DNA of 64,000 nucleotides. It comes from Saprospiraceae bacterium (GTDB lineage Bacteria; Bacteroidota; Bacteroidia; Chitinophagales; Saprospiraceae). Of the stretch, positions 46,478 through 56,111 are shown in pieces. Numbering within the stretch: position 1 is the stretch's first letter; every line of letters begins with the position of its first letter. The DNA lies in NCBI GenBank assembly GCA_016714085.1, contig JADJNW010000003.1, positions 620,001 through 684,000 on the forward strand. Direction: 5' to 3'. The position numbers and the translations under genes are program-made. The notes beneath the pieces were generated by a model. That model made no database searches and was not told where the DNA came from. It saw only the letters and a program-made list of their open reading frames with translations.

Positions 46478-46849
46478 ATGAAGTCAATTTCTATTCGTAT
46501 TGTGATTCCTACCAATGTAGGCGAGTTAATCAGTCTGGCAAGCTTGATTTACGCCAGACACAAGGCCGATGGCAAAACGAGTCCTTTGCACGCCATTACG
46601 GATGATCCCTGGGACGAGTACGGACCCAAGATTCAGGAAGCGCTTATCAAGCATAACGAAGCGGAAGAGTACACCCGCAAGGCAGAGCAAGCTTACCGCG
46701 AGCGCGACCAGATCATCGGTGATTTGGATGGCTTGGTGAAGCGCACCCGCGACCTCTTGAAAGCCATATTCAAAAAGACGCCCAAAAAGCTTGGCGAATG
46801 GGGCTTCGAGGTAAACGACACGCCACGTATAGTAAAGGTGAAAAAGTGA
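46478..46849 (+). CDS. small charged protein, unknown family
   Basis: 123 residues, soluble, mostly helical with many charged residues (AEEYTRKAEQAYRERDQIIG, then DGLVKRTRDLLKAIFKKTPK). It ends KLGEWGFEVNDTPRIVKVKK, a tail I have the impression of seeing in other small Bacteroidota proteins, but I cannot name the family. It stands alone between array 3 and a long non-coding stretch and is closed by a perfect intrinsic terminator, which supports it as a real expressed gene. Confidence 0.65.
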   Translation: MKSISIRIVIPTNVGELISLASLIYARHKADGKTSPLHAITDDPWDEYGPKIQEALIKHNEAEEYTRKAEQAYRERDQIIGDLDGLVKRTRDLLKAIFKKTPKKLGEWGFEVNDTPRIVKVKK

Positions 46850-46857
46850 ATAGGAGC

Positions 46858-46895
46858 GCCCGTCTGCCGTTTGGTAGGCGGGCTTGTTTTTTTCT
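46858..46895 (+). terminator. intrinsic terminator after the small charged protein
   Basis: GCCCGTCTGCC - GTTT - GGTAGGCGGGC followed by TTGTTTTTTTC. A GC-rich stem, tetraloop and T run, so a textbook Rho-independent terminator. Confidence 0.9.
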
Positions 46896-46899
46896 TTTG

Positions 46900-47816
46900 A
46901 AGAAAATCTTACCAAAAAATAATTTTACACATGCTAACTATTTAAAGATTTTATTAAAAATATGAATTATTAAATCTACAAATGAAAAAAGAGTCTTTTA
47001 AAGAATTAAATGAATTACCTGGCAAGATGATTACTTAACTTTAAAGAAGAATTTAATGAAAAAAGCTTACAAGAAAAGAAGATACAAAATCAAAAATATA
47101 ATAGGTAAAATTTTCATGTGAACTTTTCAATTTATGAGGTTTCTAATTTGCACAATTATAAAGATCAATGGGAAGAAGATCAAGTTATATGGCTTTTCCA
47201 TTGAAGGATTAATATAGTTATGAAATCAAAAAAAAAAATACCTCTATTGAAATAAGGTTTCATTTTCAAGGATTTTATATGCAGTCCTATTTTTGATTTT
47301 GAGCAAAAGCATTGCTGGATGATCAATTTGTTGACATATCTTAATCTTGGAGAAATCATGCGCAATTTTGAAATTTGAAATAAAGTGCTATTTTAAGTGG
47401 CAAGTATTGAAAAGAGAAAGAAAAATTGCTGAAAAATAAGTAAATAAAAGAATCTTTGAATTTTATTTAAACTAATTATTTCTCTACGAGTTGAAATACA
47501 CAATAATGAAGTTATGAGTTGGGCATATAATCATCCGTTGGTCATTATGGACAGATTATGATTACTTTAATCAAAAATCCCTTTTGCTTTTAAAGATATA
47601 TAGTTGAATTACTTACTTTGGAAATCTTCTAACTATTTAAGATAAGAATTTATTTTGATTAGTTCGATTTGATGAATCTAGGATGCATTTAACAGAATCT
47701 TAATTTCATTGAAAGGACAATAAACTTCTTATATGAAGCTTAGAAATTCTAATTTTCTAACTTTTCCTCTTCAGGAAAATTCTTTTTTATTTAAATGTCC
47801 AATCCAAAAACCCATT
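46900..47816. other. AT-rich 0.9-kb stretch without a convincing gene
   Basis: Much more AT-rich than its neighbours. Several short open pieces are scattered over three frames (for example NLHNYKDQWEEDQVIWLF on the + strand near 47150-47205), each closed by stops, which looks like an old decayed gene. I recognise no family and no RNA gene. Confidence 0.4.
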
Positions 47817-49037
47817 ATGCAAAAGCTGCTACTCCTTAGCCTATCTTTTTTTGTTACCATAGCTTTATCTGCTCAAAAAACTGCCTCCATTTACTATCCC
47901 GGCCCGGGCGATGCCTGGGAGCACCGCACGCCGGAGCAAATGGGCATGAATCCTGCTAAAATACAGGAGGCGATTGACTTTGCGATAGCCCAGGAGAGCA
48001 CTACGCCAAAGAATCTGGAAGTCGCGCATTACCAAAGTTTTGGGCGTGAACCCTTTGGGATGGGCGTAGGCCCTTTCAAGGAGCGCGGTGCAGCAGCGGG
48101 CATCATCGTATATAAGGGCTATATCGTTGCAGAATGGGGCGATGTGGATCGGGTGGATATGACGTTCAGCGTAACCAAGAGTTTTCTCTCTACAACTGTG
48201 GGTTTGGCCGTTGATAAAGGCTTGATTAAGAGTGTAAACGACAAGGTGTATCCTTATATGGCCCCGGTGGTTACTTTAGAACCCACTTCCGGCGATTTTC
48301 GAGCCTCCAAAATCGGTGAACCGCAGACAATGGATTTGTTTGCAACCGATCATAATAAAAAAATAAGCTGGGATCATCTTCTAAGACAAACGAGTAATTG
48401 GGAAGGAACGCTCTGGGGCAAGCCCGACTGGGCCGACCGCCCCGACCGGGACGTGACGAAGTGGAATCCCCGCGAATTGAAAGAACCGGGTTCGGAATAC
48501 GAATACAATGATGTGCGTGTGAACGTGCTGGCTTTGGCAGCGCTGAATGTTTGGCGCAAGCCATTGCCGCAGGTTTTGAAGGAAAATATCATGGATCCCA
48601 TCGGGGCTTCACCGACCTGGCGCTGGATGGGTTATGATAATTCCTGGGTGATTATAGACGGGCAGATGATGCAAGCGGTAGGCGGCGGCGGACACTGGGG
48701 TGGCGGTATGTTCATTAATGCAATGGATATGGCGCGTTTTGGTTACTTTACGCTGCGTCGCGGAAGATGGCAGGACAAGCAACTCCTATCGGATAACTGG
48801 GTGAACATGGCCCTCACCCCTACCCCAGCCAATACGAGCTATGGTTTTATGAACTGGTTTCTCAATACCGGCAAGAAGGAGATGCCAAGCGCCCCCGAAA
48901 CTGCTTTTTTCCACTTAGGCAACGGTACAAACATAGTCTATGTCGATCCAGACCATGATCTGGTCATTGTAGCCCGCTGGATTAAGAATAATGAAAAGGA
49001 TGGATTGGTGCAAAGAGTGCTGGCGGCTATGAAGTAA
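47817..49037 (+). CDS. secreted serine hydrolase (beta-lactamase fold)
   Basis: 406 residues from the ATG at 47817, which gives a clean signal peptide MQKLLLLSLSFFVTIALSAQ; the frame is open to 47733. SxxK at 118-121 (MTFSVTKSFLS) and YEYNDVRVN near 256 are the conserved elements of class C beta-lactamase-like esterases; GGGGHWGGGMFINAMDMARF is typical of this branch. Likely hydrolyses an ester or amide outside the cytoplasm. GC content is noticeably higher than the preceding 0.9 kb, so it was possibly acquired or simply under stronger selection. Convergent with the Uma2 gene 16 bp away. Confidence 0.9.
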   Translation: MQKLLLLSLSFFVTIALSAQKTASIYYPGPGDAWEHRTPEQMGMNPAKIQEAIDFAIAQESTTPKNLEVAHYQSFGREPFGMGVGPFKERGAAAGIIVYKGYIVAEWGDVDRVDMTFSVTKSFLSTTVGLAVDKGLIKSVNDKVYPYMAPVVTLEPTSGDFRASKIGEPQTMDLFATDHNKKISWDHLLRQTSNWEGTLWGKPDWADRPDRDVTKWNPRELKEPGSEYEYNDVRVNVLALAALNVWRKPLPQVLKENIMDPIGASPTWRWMGYDNSWVIIDGQMMQAVGGGGHWGGGMFINAMDMARFGYFTLRRGRWQDKQLLSDNWVNMALTPTPANTSYGFMNWFLNTGKKEMPSAPETAFFHLGNGTNIVYVDPDHDLVIVARWIKNNEKDGLVQRVLAAMK

Positions 49038-49052
49038 GCCAAGACAAGTAGT

Positions 49053-49610
49053 CTATTTGAAAAGCTGGGCAGTATCCAAGTCAAGATCAAAATATTGGGC
49101 TTTGGCGATTTCGCCAAGTTGTACTAATTCCCTGAATTTGTAAGCTTCATCAATTGGCTGCCAATGCGTATGAATTTCTTTTTTCTCCAGGTCAATGAGC
49201 CAGCATTCTGGAACGCCGCTCTCTGCATAGAGTGGAAGCTTGAATTTGCGATCATAAGCGATCGAACTATCGCCTACTTCGATGATGAGCAGTACATCCT
49301 GTCCATGGGGATGTTCATTTTCATAAAAATCCTCGCGGTATTTTAAAATTGCTACATCCGGCTCGGGTTCGGAAAAATCATTTGCTATGACGGGGTTTTG
49401 AATACTCACAATCGCCCTATTATTAAGCGCAACACTCAGTATTTGATTCAGTTTGTTGACGACTTTTGCGTGTTTGCTGCCTATTGGACTCATTTCTATG
49501 ATTTCACCATTGATTAATTCCACGCCGCGCTCCGGCAAGATGCCTACCTCTGCCATTTTATGATAATCTGCCACCGAGATGCGCCGTTTCTTGAGTTCTA
49601 TAGCTTTCAT
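49053..49610 (-). CDS. Uma2-family PD-(D/E)xK nuclease-fold protein
   Basis: 185 residues, the usual size of Uma2 (DUF820) proteins. Start RRISVADYHKMAEVGILPER with GVELINGEIIEMSPIGSKHA; catalytic-like acids in EPEPDVAILKY, IIEVGDSSIAYDRKFKLPLY and GVPECWLIDLEKKEIHTHWQ. The family is abundant in cyanobacteria and scattered in Bacteroidota, with unknown physiological role. A TAnnTTTG-like box (CAAATATA on the + strand at 49632-49639) lies upstream. Confidence 0.9.
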   Translation of the reverse strand: MKAIELKKRRISVADYHKMAEVGILPERGVELINGEIIEMSPIGSKHAKVVNKLNQILSVALNNRAIVSIQNPVIANDFSEPEPDVAILKYREDFYENEHPHGQDVLLIIEVGDSSIAYDRKFKLPLYAESGVPECWLIDLEKKEIHTHWQPIDEAYKFRELVQLGEIAKAQYFDLDLDTAQLFK

Positions 49611-49764
49611 TCTTTACTTTTCAACGTACAACAAATATAATGTTTTTTAAGCAAAGTTATTGCTAAACAAATCTTTGACAAAAATCTCTTTCCAAGGATG
49701 AGTAACATCAGCAAAAGGGAATTTGATTGGGCGTATATTAGTAGCCCAATCAAAAGAAACTGCC

Positions 49765-50220
49765 ATGAATGCTGTCTATAAATCAAAGATTGAAGCTTTT
49801 CTTCAATTGAAAAATATTGCAGTACTGGGTTATTCGAGCGAAGGCAATCAACCTGCGAATGCCATTTACAAAAAGCTAAAAGATAATGGATACAAGGTTT
49901 TTGCGGTGAACCCCAAGGCCGAGGCGATTAAGGATGTACCTTGCTATTCGGATGTAAAATCTATTCCTGAACCCGTAGAAGGAGCAGTGCTTTGCACCCC
50001 TGCAAATGCTACGGATCAAGCGGTACGCGATTGTGCAGCACGCGGCATCGCCCAGGTATGGATGCACACGGGCATGGGACCGGGCAGTTATGATGCGAAA
50101 GCCTTTGAAACCGCTAAAAAGCTTGGCATCGAAGTTATCCCAGGGGGTTGCCCAATGATGTACGTGAAGCCGGACTTCTTTCACAAGTGTATGGGTTGGC
50201 TAGCAAAGCTACCGGAATAA
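49765..50220 (+). CDS. CoA-binding domain protein (YccU-like)
   Basis: 151 residues from the ATG at 49765 (MNAVYKSKIEAFLQLK). A Rossmann-like CoA-binding domain: IAVLGYSSEGNQPANAIYKK, VFAVNPKAEAIKDVPCYSDV, VEGAVLCTPANATDQAVRDC, IAQVWMHTGMGPGSYDAKAF and the end VIPGGCPMMYVKPDFFHKC. Small stand-alone members of the succinyl-CoA-ligase-like domain family; the biological role is not known. Convergent with the haem receptor gene, 9 bp between stops. Confidence 0.9.
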   Translation: MNAVYKSKIEAFLQLKNIAVLGYSSEGNQPANAIYKKLKDNGYKVFAVNPKAEAIKDVPCYSDVKSIPEPVEGAVLCTPANATDQAVRDCAARGIAQVWMHTGMGPGSYDAKAFETAKKLGIEVIPGGCPMMYVKPDFFHKCMGWLAKLPE

Positions 50221-50229
50221 TTTGGGTAC

Positions 50230-52332
50230 TTATTTCCAATCAAAATGCCAAGCCAGTCTTGCAAAATAATTCCTTCCTGTTGCTACCGGGGTGGAGTTAC
50301 TATTGCCATTATGCGCACCACCCTGAATACCAAGGGTATTTACATTACGAATATCGAACAGATTTTTTACACCGCCCGTTAATTGAATGCGATTTTTCCA
50401 GAAAGATTTAATCAAGGTAAGATCAGCCAAAACGAAGCCATCCTGAATGGATTGTGCGGTTATCGTATTGCCTTCATTGTCAAGTGTTTGATAATAACGA
50501 ATAAATTTATCATTATATCTTGTAAAGAAAGCCGTGCGTAAGTCGATTTTTGTAAAATGATAACTTAATTGTCCATTAATTTCCGTTGCAAAAGTGTAAG
50601 TATCTACCTCTTCGGTTTCAGATAATGGATTGTAACGCCCCGTGGGAGCCACGCCAGCCGCGACTTCCAGGTTTTTGATACGATAATTTAATCGGATATT
50701 ACTTCCTAAAGCTTTGAATCGATCTTGATTAAAATAAGCATATTGTGTAGAGATCTGTCCCAGGGAAGCCGCCGGTACAAGCTCGCCATCTACCACTACA
50801 TAATCATATAAATCAATTTTATTCCGAATATCATTATAAAATCCGGTGAGTGTTAATTGTAAACGATGCTGATTCCATTCTTTATCAAAATCTACAACTA
50901 ACTGAAAATTATCAGATGTTTCTGCCTGTAAATCAGGATTTCCGATGATATAATGACTCGCATCTACAAAATAAAAAAACAATTCTTTAATCGAAGGACT
51001 GCGGAATCCAGTTACATACGAAGCGCGTAATTGCCAATTTTTATTTATATCATATTTTATATGTAATGATGGAACAATAGGCGCCTCAAATCGCGTATTA
51101 TAAGCTCCGCGTGCGCCCAACTGAATTTGTAAAGATGTAATAAGTTGATATTGCAATGTAATAAAACCAGCATAATCGGCAATTTTACTATAACGCGCTT
51201 TTTCAGCTTCGGGGTCGTTGAAACGCTGTCCGTAGCCATTTTCATAATTAATATCTAAACCAGCCTGAAAATTCCATTTACTATTTGCAAAACGACTTGC
51301 CAGTACAGGTCTGAAAACCAATGCATTATACTTGGTCGTATCTTGTTCGCCTGCCACTTGAGTTTGCTCATCCGTTTCTATATCCAAGCGAAAAGTATTT
51401 TTCTGCCGTCGAAAAGTATTATACCCTGATGTAATATTCCAAAAAAGATTACTCAAAAATTTGCCCTCGTAGGCTAAAGATTGATCAAAACGAGTGGTGT
51501 AATAATAATCATCAAACGCATAAGGTTTAAATTGTGGGCGGCGCAACTGTCCTAAATTTGTGATGTCTTCATCAAAATAAGCCGCCGAATAACGTAAATA
51601 TTGATCTTCGCCAATATCATAACGCGCCATTCCATTTACAAACCATTGTTCCTTTGGATTCCATTGAAATGTACGAGTAAATAAACTATCGGTTGGTTCA
51701 ATTGCATTAAATCCTTCAAATTTATTATATCCGCCATCAAAACGAAGTAATAATTTATCGGTTAATCTTGTGCCCAATTGCGCATTCAAATTCAAAGCGT
51801 CTATGCTTTCGTATTGACTAATTAATTGTGTATCATAGCGATTTAGCTGCGATTTTTTTGTAATTAAATTAATAACCCCACCCAAAGCATTTGTACCATA
51901 ATTTACCGACATCGGGCCTTCCACCATTTCCACCCGCTCAATATTACTCAAATTAATCTGACTCAAATCAATATCATCCCCTACCCTGCCAATTACAGGC
52001 ACACCATCAATCATAATCTTTACATTCTGACCGCTCACGCCCTGTAAACTTAAGCTGCTACCCAAAATCAAATCCTGCGAAATGCGAATATTTAGTTCCT
52101 GATTTAATAATTGCCCCAAATTTATTGCGCCGCGTTGCTCTATTACATCCCGCTTAATGGTACGAATTTTATATAACGCATTTCGGCTATCCGTAGGTGT
52201 GTATTGTGCGGTCACCACCACGTCATCCAAATCTAAAAACCACTTAATAGAATCCGTATCAGCAGGTTGAGCAGTTAATTTTACAAAACCATATAACAAA
52301 ACTGGGGTTAAAACAAATAATTTCCATTTCAT
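50230..52332 (-). CDS. TonB-dependent outer-membrane receptor, probably haem (HmuR-like)
   Basis: 700 residues from the ATG at 52332, signal peptide MKWKLFVLTPVLLYGFVKLT; the frame is open to 52359. Plug domain about 40-160 (IEQRGAINLGQLLNQELNIR, VKIMIDGVPVIGRVGDDIDL, IERVEMVEGPMSVNYGTNAL, GGVINLITKK), then the barrel up to the C-terminal NYFARLAWHFDWK. Transports a large ligand using TonB energy. The substrate is inferred from the adjoining HemS- and HmuY-like genes, which precede it on the same strand. Last gene of that operon. Confidence 0.9.
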   Translation of the reverse strand: MKWKLFVLTPVLLYGFVKLTAQPADTDSIKWFLDLDDVVVTAQYTPTDSRNALYKIRTIKRDVIEQRGAINLGQLLNQELNIRISQDLILGSSLSLQGVSGQNVKIMIDGVPVIGRVGDDIDLSQINLSNIERVEMVEGPMSVNYGTNALGGVINLITKKSQLNRYDTQLISQYESIDALNLNAQLGTRLTDKLLLRFDGGYNKFEGFNAIEPTDSLFTRTFQWNPKEQWFVNGMARYDIGEDQYLRYSAAYFDEDITNLGQLRRPQFKPYAFDDYYYTTRFDQSLAYEGKFLSNLFWNITSGYNTFRRQKNTFRLDIETDEQTQVAGEQDTTKYNALVFRPVLASRFANSKWNFQAGLDINYENGYGQRFNDPEAEKARYSKIADYAGFITLQYQLITSLQIQLGARGAYNTRFEAPIVPSLHIKYDINKNWQLRASYVTGFRSPSIKELFFYFVDASHYIIGNPDLQAETSDNFQLVVDFDKEWNQHRLQLTLTGFYNDIRNKIDLYDYVVVDGELVPAASLGQISTQYAYFNQDRFKALGSNIRLNYRIKNLEVAAGVAPTGRYNPLSETEEVDTYTFATEINGQLSYHFTKIDLRTAFFTRYNDKFIRYYQTLDNEGNTITAQSIQDGFVLADLTLIKSFWKNRIQLTGGVKNLFDIRNVNTLGIQGGAHNGNSNSTPVATGRNYFARLAWHFDWK

Positions 52333-52402
52333 TTTATTAATAATTGGGTGATATATCATAATCAGTTAAAATTATAATTATCCTAAAAATCAGCGTACCA
52401 TT

Positions 52403-53446
52403 TTATAACTCGCTCACCAAATCACGCCACGCTTGTAATTCAGGAATACCCGGTTTGCGTTTGCCAAAACAATACACAATCAATTCACCCTCAGCGTCAA
52501 ACACTTCAATACCAGTTACAATACCATCTTTGGTCGGCTTCCGCGTTTCCCAGATTTCGGCGATGCCACCTAATTTTAAATGTAAATTAAATTCCGAATC
52601 CATTACATTGATCCAGCCTTCCATCGGCACAATTTTATTTACTTGTCCGGTGTGAATTTGAATACATCCGTCATTCCCAACAAATATCATAATCGGTAGC
52701 TGACGCTCAGAGGCGAGTTCCAACATTTTTACAATAGCATGATTATCAAGGCGACGCGTATAGCCTTCGGGCGCAAGGCGCATGGCTTGCGTGCGCGTTA
52801 CTTTATGATTTTTTAGCATACCAAAGAAATCATGCGTATCTTGTAAATTAATCCAATCTTGCTGAAAATTTATTACATCAATATCATGATCTGGAAGCGC
52901 GTCTTCTTTAGCAACTGGATTTTTATTTACAATCGTTGGCGTAGTTTGATCCTGGGCGCGGTATTTCTTTACAATTTCATTATATGCATCCGGTTCGGAT
53001 TTAGCAGTTAAATAAACTTTATGAATCGCATGACCCCGATCATTAAAAAACTGAAAACTATATAATGTTCTATTCAGACCAGATTGAACCTTAGCGGCAT
53101 ACGCATAATGCCATTCTGTCATAAAAAAGCGCAAGTCAATATCAGGATTTACCGCCACACCCATTTTACCTTCTGCCATGAAGGAAATATTATCATAAAT
53201 TCCTTTACGTTCGTGCACGGCATATTCATTACGCGTTAAAGCCATTACATAACCGAATTGCTTCATATCTTTCAATATCGCTTTACAATCGCCTTCGAGG
53301 CGTACAACACCATCGCTGAGACTGAGTTCGAGTAATTCTAATTCACTGACTTTCAATTCAATAGCGGCATCACGAATATGCAATTGCGGTTTCATTTTTT
53401 TGAACTGCTGATATTCCAATTGTAATGTTATTGTTTCTTTTATCAT
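52403..53446 (-). CDS. haem-degrading factor (HemS/ChuS family)
   Basis: 347 residues, the usual length of the two-repeat HemS/HmuS/ChuS family, which binds haem in the cytoplasm and passes it on or cleaves it to release iron. Repeat 1 includes MKQFGYVMALTRNEYAVHER and IDLRFFMTEWHYAYAAKV; repeat 2 includes WINLQDTHDFFGMLKNHKVT, IMIFVGNDGCIQIHTGQVNK and FNLHLKLGGIAEIWETRKPT. The proximal histidine is expected in repeat 2 but I could not place it with certainty. Lies 70 bp before the receptor gene and 19 bp after the HmuY-like gene. Confidence 0.88.
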   Translation of the reverse strand: MIKETITLQLEYQQFKKMKPQLHIRDAAIELKVSELELLELSLSDGVVRLEGDCKAILKDMKQFGYVMALTRNEYAVHERKGIYDNISFMAEGKMGVAVNPDIDLRFFMTEWHYAYAAKVQSGLNRTLYSFQFFNDRGHAIHKVYLTAKSEPDAYNEIVKKYRAQDQTTPTIVNKNPVAKEDALPDHDIDVINFQQDWINLQDTHDFFGMLKNHKVTRTQAMRLAPEGYTRRLDNHAIVKMLELASERQLPIMIFVGNDGCIQIHTGQVNKIVPMEGWINVMDSEFNLHLKLGGIAEIWETRKPTKDGIVTGIEVFDAEGELIVYCFGKRKPGIPELQAWRDLVSEL

Positions 53447-53465
53447 AATTATGATGTATTTTATA

Positions 53466-54746
53466 CTATTGTTGGATTAACTTTAAAGTAATACTATCTT
53501 TACCCCTGCCAACGCTCAATAAATACATGCCTTGTGGCAAATTCATACTGGGCAGTTGAATAGCATTCAAGCCTTGATTTCCGTCCACCAGCGTATTCCA
53601 GATCATGCGACCAGTCAAATCCCGAACGGCTAATTGTAGATTGTTTTGATTTTGTTTCAAAGTGAAAGCGAGGGTTGCTTCGCTCACTTTTGGATTGGGA
53701 TATACAGTGGCTTCTTTAAAATTACTATTCGGATTATTAACCGAAGATAAAATACCCAAATCTGTTTTTTCAAAAGTACTGATGCCCGTCGTAGAACCTT
53801 CAAAATCAACAAAAACGAGTTTGTAAATGCGATTCTCAGCAGTTTTTACAAAATAAGCCAGGTCAGTCGGGATCACCCAACCCTGGGTAAAGCTGAAGGT
53901 TTTCCAATCGTAGCCGATGATGTCTAATTTGGTTTGAAAACTATCGACATAAGTGTTATATGTAACTGCATTAGGATCAATGCCTTTTACTTCTACCGTT
54001 TCTACATTGTGCCCTGAGAGAACACCCGTTACAGGATAATCTAATATGTTACCTGCGCCGTCATCCAATGGAGTGACATAGCGACAAAACATCAAATCCC
54101 AAGCGCCAAGCGGGGCGAGGGTTTCACCTGTTTCAAAAGAAAATAATGCTATTGGATTGCCGGAGAAATCTCCTTTTTTAATAGCGACTGTTTTTTCTTC
54201 AGAGCCATCAAAATTGGCGTATTTCAAATTGTAAGCACCACCGGCAAAGGATTCTATGATGAATTTTTTATAGGTATTATCCCGAAGCTTAACAGCAAAA
54301 ATGCGATTGCCAGTCAAAGTATGATTCGATAAATTATACAAGCCCCAACCAAAATCAAAGGGATTCTCAGGGTCGGCAATAATATTTAGCGCACCGCCCT
54401 CTGTCCAGGAAGTTTCATCATTATATAATCGTTTTACAAATTTACTGGTGTCGATTGTTTCAGCGAAATTAGTCGCAGAAGTCAAGAATAAAGCCAACTC
54501 TGGAGCTGGAGCGCCGGTAACCGAAGTCGTTGACTCATTCACAGAAATGCCCACATCAATCGTGCCGGTAGTAGAAAAAGCCAAATCCCAGCTTTCATTC
54601 GCAATTTGGGTGACTGCATCATCGGAGAGGCGGTAATAGGCTTGCTTGCTATAACCCGCGCCAACAGCGACTTGTACATAATCTTGAGCAAAGATGGTAA
54701 TAACGGTCGAGCAAAGTCCAAGAATAGTGAGTATTAGTTTATTCAT
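53466..54746 (-). CDS. HmuY-like haem-binding protein with T9SS type A sorting tail
   Basis: 426 residues. Signal peptide (1-20, ending TIFAQ), then an HmuY-type beta-rich domain (YVQVAVGAGYSKQAYYRLSD, ESWDLAFSTTGTIDVGISVN, GAWDLMFCRYVTPLDDGAGN) up to about residue 335, and a C-terminal sorting domain (EATVYPNPKVSEATLAFTLK ... DLTGRMIWNTLVDGNQ ... LPQGMYLLSVGRG) of the type exported by T9SS. HmuY in Porphyromonas is a lipid-anchored haem scavenger; here the T9SS tail suggests secretion or surface attachment by another route. First gene of the haem operon, with a good promoter at 54784-54814. Confidence 0.85.
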   Translation of the reverse strand: MNKLILTILGLCSTVITIFAQDYVQVAVGAGYSKQAYYRLSDDAVTQIANESWDLAFSTTGTIDVGISVNESTTSVTGAPAPELALFLTSATNFAETIDTSKFVKRLYNDETSWTEGGALNIIADPENPFDFGWGLYNLSNHTLTGNRIFAVKLRDNTYKKFIIESFAGGAYNLKYANFDGSEEKTVAIKKGDFSGNPIALFSFETGETLAPLGAWDLMFCRYVTPLDDGAGNILDYPVTGVLSGHNVETVEVKGIDPNAVTYNTYVDSFQTKLDIIGYDWKTFSFTQGWVIPTDLAYFVKTAENRIYKLVFVDFEGSTTGISTFEKTDLGILSSVNNPNSNFKEATVYPNPKVSEATLAFTLKQNQNNLQLAVRDLTGRMIWNTLVDGNQGLNAIQLPSMNLPQGMYLLSVGRGKDSITLKLIQQ

Positions 54747-54783
54747 TCTTTTGTTTTTATTTAGACAAAATCTAAAGATAGGT

Positions 54784-54814
54784 CAAAAGTACAGCAGAAT
54801 AAGCTTCTGCGCAA
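54784..54814 (-). promoter_or_regulatory. promoter of the haem operon
   Basis: On the minus strand TTG (54814-54812) and TACTTTTG (54791-54784) are 20 bp apart, fitting TTG/TAnnTTTG. I saw no obvious Fur-like palindrome overlapping it. Confidence 0.6.
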
Positions 54815-54893
54815 TCGCAAAAGTTAGTGAAAATCAATAGGTAAGAATTAGGTAGAGGCAAATACCAAAGATTAGGTAGGTGTGCATTTTGAC

Positions 54894-54923
54894 TAATCTG
54901 GTGACTCCAAAGTCATCAGATTA
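54894..54923. repeat. palindromic element family A, copy 2
   Basis: TAATCTGGTGACT - CCAA - AGTCATCAGATTA. The arms are identical to those at 20833-20871, including the internal G/T mismatch. It ends 1 bp before the stop of the dehydrogenase gene and may terminate it. Confidence 0.8.
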
Positions 54924-54924
54924 A

Positions 54925-55883
54925 TCAAGCTAAGGAATCGCCAAAGCGTTTCCCAATTTTTTCAGCTAAAACCTGGGCGTGGCCCAGCTTTGACTCCACC
55001 GACCAACCTGCGATATGTGGCGAAAGCACTACGTTTTCAGCTTGAATCAAGTATTGAAAGGCTTCTGGCAGTTGATCAAATTTCAAAAAATTGAAAGATG
55101 TTTCTTCATATTCCAGCACATCGAGCGCTGCGCCGAGCACTTTTCCGCTTTTTAAATGCTTTACTAAGTCAGCAGTATTCAAAATCAAACCGCGCGCGGT
55201 GTTGACCAGAAAAATATTCTTTTGGAACTTGCTTAGAAATTCGTCATTTATAAAATAATGATTCTCTGTTGAATACGGAATATGTAAACTTACAATATCA
55301 CTTTCGCGGAAAATAGTCTCCAACTCAACTTCGGTTACATTCTCATCCGCATAGTCTTTTTGAATTTATCATAAGCGATTACTTTAGTATCAAAGCCCTT
55401 TAATCTTTGCGCAAGTGCACTACCCATATTGCCATAGCCAATGATACCAAGGGTTTTGCCTTTGATTTCGATAGCGCGATTGCCTTCACGCGTCCACGCT
55501 CCATTGCGAATTTGGCGATCGGCACGAGCAAGATTGTTCATCAAAGTCAAAAGTAAGCCCATTGTGTGTTCAGCTACAGTATCGCGGCTGCCTTCGGGCG
55601 AAGTGAATACTTGAATACCTTTGCCTTCAGCATAAGCCACATCAATATGCTCCACCCCTACCCCTTCGCGGGCAATGAATCGAAGATTTTTGCCTTGATC
55701 TATGAATGCTTGATCCGCACTGAAGCGGCTGCGCATTATGACCCCAAAACACTCAGGTAGTGCTTGCCAAATTTCCTCTTGTGTAGCTTTATAAAAGCGA
55801 AGCAATTCAAAGCCCGATTCGATCAAACGTTCTTCAAGAAAAACGTGGGGTTGGTCAATCAGCAATATTTTTCGGTTTTCCAT
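54925..55883 (-). CDS. D-isomer-specific 2-hydroxyacid dehydrogenase (SerA-like), one frameshift
   Basis: Two frames (54925-55323 and 55335-55883) join into 319 residues if one A is added in the A-run at about 55358. N-terminal substrate-binding half (LIDQPHVFLEERLIESGFEL, FIAREGVGVEHIDVAYAEGK), the NAD motif GKTLGIIGYGNMGSALAQRL near residue 140, then IVSLHIPYSTENHYFINDEF, NTARGLILNTADLVKHLKSG with the arginine of the active site and VVLSPHIAGWSVES with the catalytic histidine. The family oxidises D-hydroxyacids such as 3-phosphoglycerate; this member lacks an ACT domain, so it is the short type. Promoter at 55905-55933. Confidence 0.9.
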
Positions 55884-55904
55884 ATTTTATTTTGAGCTAT
55901 TGCG

Positions 55905-55933
55905 CAAAGATAAGACTATACAAATTTGAACAA
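55905..55933 (-). promoter_or_regulatory. promoter of the hydroxyacid dehydrogenase
   Basis: TTG (55933-55931) and TATCTTTG (55912-55905) on the minus strand, 18 bp apart, 22 bp before the start. Confidence 0.65.
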
Positions 55934-56111
55934 GATTTAAAGTATTTATGCACCCTTATTCGTCAGCTTTTTAAACAGCATTTTCCACAAGACACCTGAA
56001 TACTTAGTAGCATTCATCGAATAAAAAGATGATTTCGTAGAAAATCACATTACTTGCACAAATTTTCTTTTGTTTCACGATCTGAGAAAGTTTTTTGCAA
56101 TTTTTTTTTTC

